Of a DNA stretch of 7,267 nt, positions 5,416 through 7,267 are shown piece by piece; position 1 is the stretch's first letter; each line of letters begins with the position of its first letter. The notes under the pieces are model-generated. The model had not been told where the DNA came from. It did not search any database and saw only the letters and a list, made by a program, of their open reading frames with translations. Made by a program: the position numbers and the translations under genes. Origin of the DNA: Acidobacteriota bacterium (GTDB lineage Bacteria > Acidobacteriota > Vicinamibacteria > Vicinamibacterales > 2-12-FULL-66-21); assembly GCA_013694635.1 (NCBI GenBank), contig JACDCA010000131.1:1-7267 (forward strand), written 5' to 3'.

Positions 5416-7267
5416 TCACTCGCTTCGCAGCGCCGTGCTTGGATCGACGTTCAGTGCGCTGCGGGCGGGGACGTAGCTGGCCGCGGCTCCGACCAACACC
5501 AGCACCAGGACCGCGCCGGCAAAACTCAGCGGATCCGCCGGTCCGACGCCGATCAGCAGGCTGCGGAGCGCGGCCCCACCCAGCAACGCGACGCCCACTC
5601 CGAGCAGGATGCCCACGCCGGTCAGCAGCAGACCCTCTCGCATGATCAGCGCAATCACCGATCGGCTGGATGCGCCAAGCGCCATGCGTAGCCCGATCTC
5701 ACGCCTTCGCTGCGACGCGGCGAACGAAATGACGCCGTAGAGCGCCATCACGCCGAGGGCCAGTTCGAGCGCGGCGGTCGCCATCGCGGCGCCGGCGCCG
5801 AGCCGCTGGGGCAGCGTCACGCGATCGAAGTGCTCGTCCATGGTTTCCGCGCGCGCGAGACCCGCCGAGCGTTCGATCTCGTGAAGAGCCCGTTCCACCA
5901 CCGGGGCCATGACGCCTGGTGGCACTGTCGTTCGCAGATGAAGTGTCATGCGTGGCCGGGAACGCTGAGCCGCAGAGAAGTACACCATCGGCATGGGATC
6001 CTCGCCGAACGACCGATGTCTCAGATCGCGCACCACACCAACGATGTGGACCAGTTCGCCGGTGTACTCGTCCGTGAACGTCCTGCCGACCGGCGCGCCA
6101 TTCCAGAAATATCGCGCCATCGTTTCGTTGACCACGGCAACCGGCGGAGACGACTCGCGATCGGCCGCGGTGAACTCCCGTCCCTGTGTGACGGGGATAT
6201 CGAGCAGCGCGAAATAACCTGCGCCGACAATGTTGATGTCCGGTGAGGTCGAGATCGGCGATCGGCCCTCCACAATCCGGATCGTCGTCTGACTGTTCGA
6301 CCCGTCCATCGGCACGAGCAGGGCCAGCGCGACCCGCTCGACGCCGGGCACTTCAGAGACGGCGTGCACGGCCTCCTGGTAGAAACGGGCGTGGGCGCAG
6401 CCGCCGGCGGGGACGGTGGACAGGTTGATGCCGACGCTCAGAACGTCCGCGCGGCGGAAACCGGGGTCCTCTGTCTGGCCGGCGTGAGCGCTGCGGAGCA
6501 TCAGCGCGGCCCCGATCGTGAGCGCGAGCGACAGCGCGACCTGGACCACTACGAGGCCGGAGCGGAGACCGAAACGAAACCCGCTGACCCGGACGGTTCG
6601 CGTCGCGTCCTTCAACTCGGCGTTGACATCCGCCCTCGTCGTCTGGAGCGCCGGCGCCAGCCCGAAGAGCACGACCGTCAACAGCGAGGCGCCGACGCTG
6701 AAGAGCAGGATGCGGTAATCGAGTGTCAGATCGAACACCGGGATGCCATCCGGCCGGAAGCGGAGGAAGAGTGCGGCAACCGATTGCGCGATCATCAGTC
6801 CGAGCGCCCCTCCTGCTGCCCCCAGCAGGGCGCACTCCGTCAACAACTGACGGACAACGCGCCGCCTCGAAGCGCCGAGTGCGAGCCTGACCGCGATCTC
6901 CTTCCGGCGAGTCGTCGCGCGTCCCAACAGCACGGTGGCCACGTTGACGCACGCAATCAAGAGAAGCGCCACGACACCGGCCATCACGCTCGAGAAGATG
7001 AGCATGACGGTACCCTGTGGGGCACCGGCGAAACGCGCCTCCGTCTCGGGGAGCACGGTGACTACACGGCCGCGCCCAGCCCGATTGCGCCATGCAACCG
7101 GATCCAGGCGGAGAAGGTCCGCGGCCGCCACTCGCAATGCCGCGTCCGCCTCCGGCCGGGTGACGCCGGCCTTCAGCCGGCCAAGGATCCTGAACGCGCG
7201 CTGCCGCCGGTCCCGGAGCAGGTCTGGGCCCGGCGAAATGATCTGGTGCATCGTCACAGGCACGAAG
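5416..7267 (-). CDS. ABC-type permease of the ADOP (duplicated FtsX/MacB) family, 5' end outside window
   Basis: The frame runs to the right edge without a convincing start, and the first visible residues (F-V-P-V-T-M-H) are mid-protein, so the N-terminal MacB-like half is largely missing from view. Residues numbered from the M-P-V at 7263: end of the first periplasmic domain (1-80, with G-R-L-K-A-G-V), first FtsX domain with membrane segments near 87-113, 146-168 and 184-206, a further segment at 234-257 starting the second copy, a second periplasmic domain (about 260-485), then a second FtsX domain with segments near 492-516, 543-570 and 580-600. Both FtsX domains carry the expected R-R-K/R-E-I-x-x-R-x-A-L-G-A-S motif (119-132 and 519-532) after their first helix. 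This duplicated layout is that of acidobacterial duplicated orphan permeases, inner-membrane proteins usually encoded without their own ATPase and without known substrate. The C-terminal A-L-R-S-E is typical. Because ATG/GTG codons near the edge are internal, no start is assigned. Confidence 0.93.
   Translation of the reverse strand, partial: FVPVTMHQIISPGPDLLRDRRQRAFRILGRLKAGVTRPEADAALRVAAADLLRLDPVAWRNRAGRGRVVTVLPETEARFAGAPQGTVMLIFSSVMAGVVALLLIACVNVATVLLGRATTRRKEIAVRLALGASRRRVVRQLLTECALLGAAGGALGLMIAQSVAALFLRFRPDGIPVFDLTLDYRILLFSVGASLLTVVLFGLAPALQTTRADVNAELKDATRTVRVSGFRFGLRSGLVVVQVALSLALTIGAALMLRSAHAGQTEDPGFRRADVLSVGINLSTVPAGGCAHARFYQEAVHAVSEVPGVERVALALLVPMDGSNSQTTIRIVEGRSPISTSPDINIVGAGYFALLDIPVTQGREFTAADRESSPPVAVVNETMARYFWNGAPVGRTFTDEYTGELVHIVGVVRDLRHRSFGEDPMPMVYFSAAQRSRPRMTLHLRTTVPPGVMAPVVERALHEIERSAGLARAETMDEHFDRVTLPQRLGAGAAMATAALELALGVMALYGVISFAASQRRREIGLRMALGASSRSVIALIMREGLLLTGVGILLGVGVALLGGAALRSLLIGVGPADPLSFAGAVLVLVLVGAAASYVPARSALNVDPSTALRSE

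Noticed and set aside
5398..5423. Possible terminator after the permease stop
   Set aside because: Only a five-pair stem with a wobble and a ten-base loop can be drawn, with no convincing T-run.
6353..7093. 246-codon minus-strand frame overlapping the permease
   Set aside because: It is an alternative frame of the permease gene, Arg/Gly-rich, without domain features.

Overview
The window is high-GC, gene-dense bacterial chromosome. It most likely comes from an acidobacterium, possibly of the Vicinamibacteria type. The evidence is the combination of a duplicated FtsX/MacB permease of the ADOP type (named from Acidobacteria), a long secreted Asp-box (BNR/sortilin-like) protein, and a truncated 3' gene end carrying a C-terminal signature common in acidobacterial TPR/kinase proteins. 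The assignment rests on family content only; there is no rRNA or marker gene here.

Layout: (1) 2-85 (+) is the last 27 codons of a regulatory TPR-type protein, whose stop overlaps (ATGA) the start of a DUF3891 protein (82-789, +). (2) A convergent minus-strand pair follows: a DinB-like gene (1908-1648) that overlaps by a few bases an arylamine N-acetyltransferase gene (1654-818). The DinB-like protein has lost its middle. (3) A short divergent spacer (1909-1975) holds a 7-bp-period repeat. It separates the DinB gene from a 1011-residue secreted Asp-box beta-propeller protein (1976-5011, +). (4) Two minus-strand genes close the window: a YbjQ/UPF0145 protein (5345-5028) and, upstream of it, a large ABC-type permease (5416 to beyond the right edge).

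The genes do not form one pathway. They look like three or four short transcription units of housekeeping or accessory type: small-molecule acetylation, a metal-binding DinB fold, an exported propeller protein, a small conserved cytoplasmic protein and an orphan permease. No gap exceeds 70 bases, and I see no mobile element, RNA gene, CRISPR array or defence system. I did not find an evident new multi-gene system. The observations most worth checking are the in-frame internal loss in the DinB gene, the heptamer repeat in the divergent spacer and the octamer repeat that forms the 3' end of the acetyltransferase gene.
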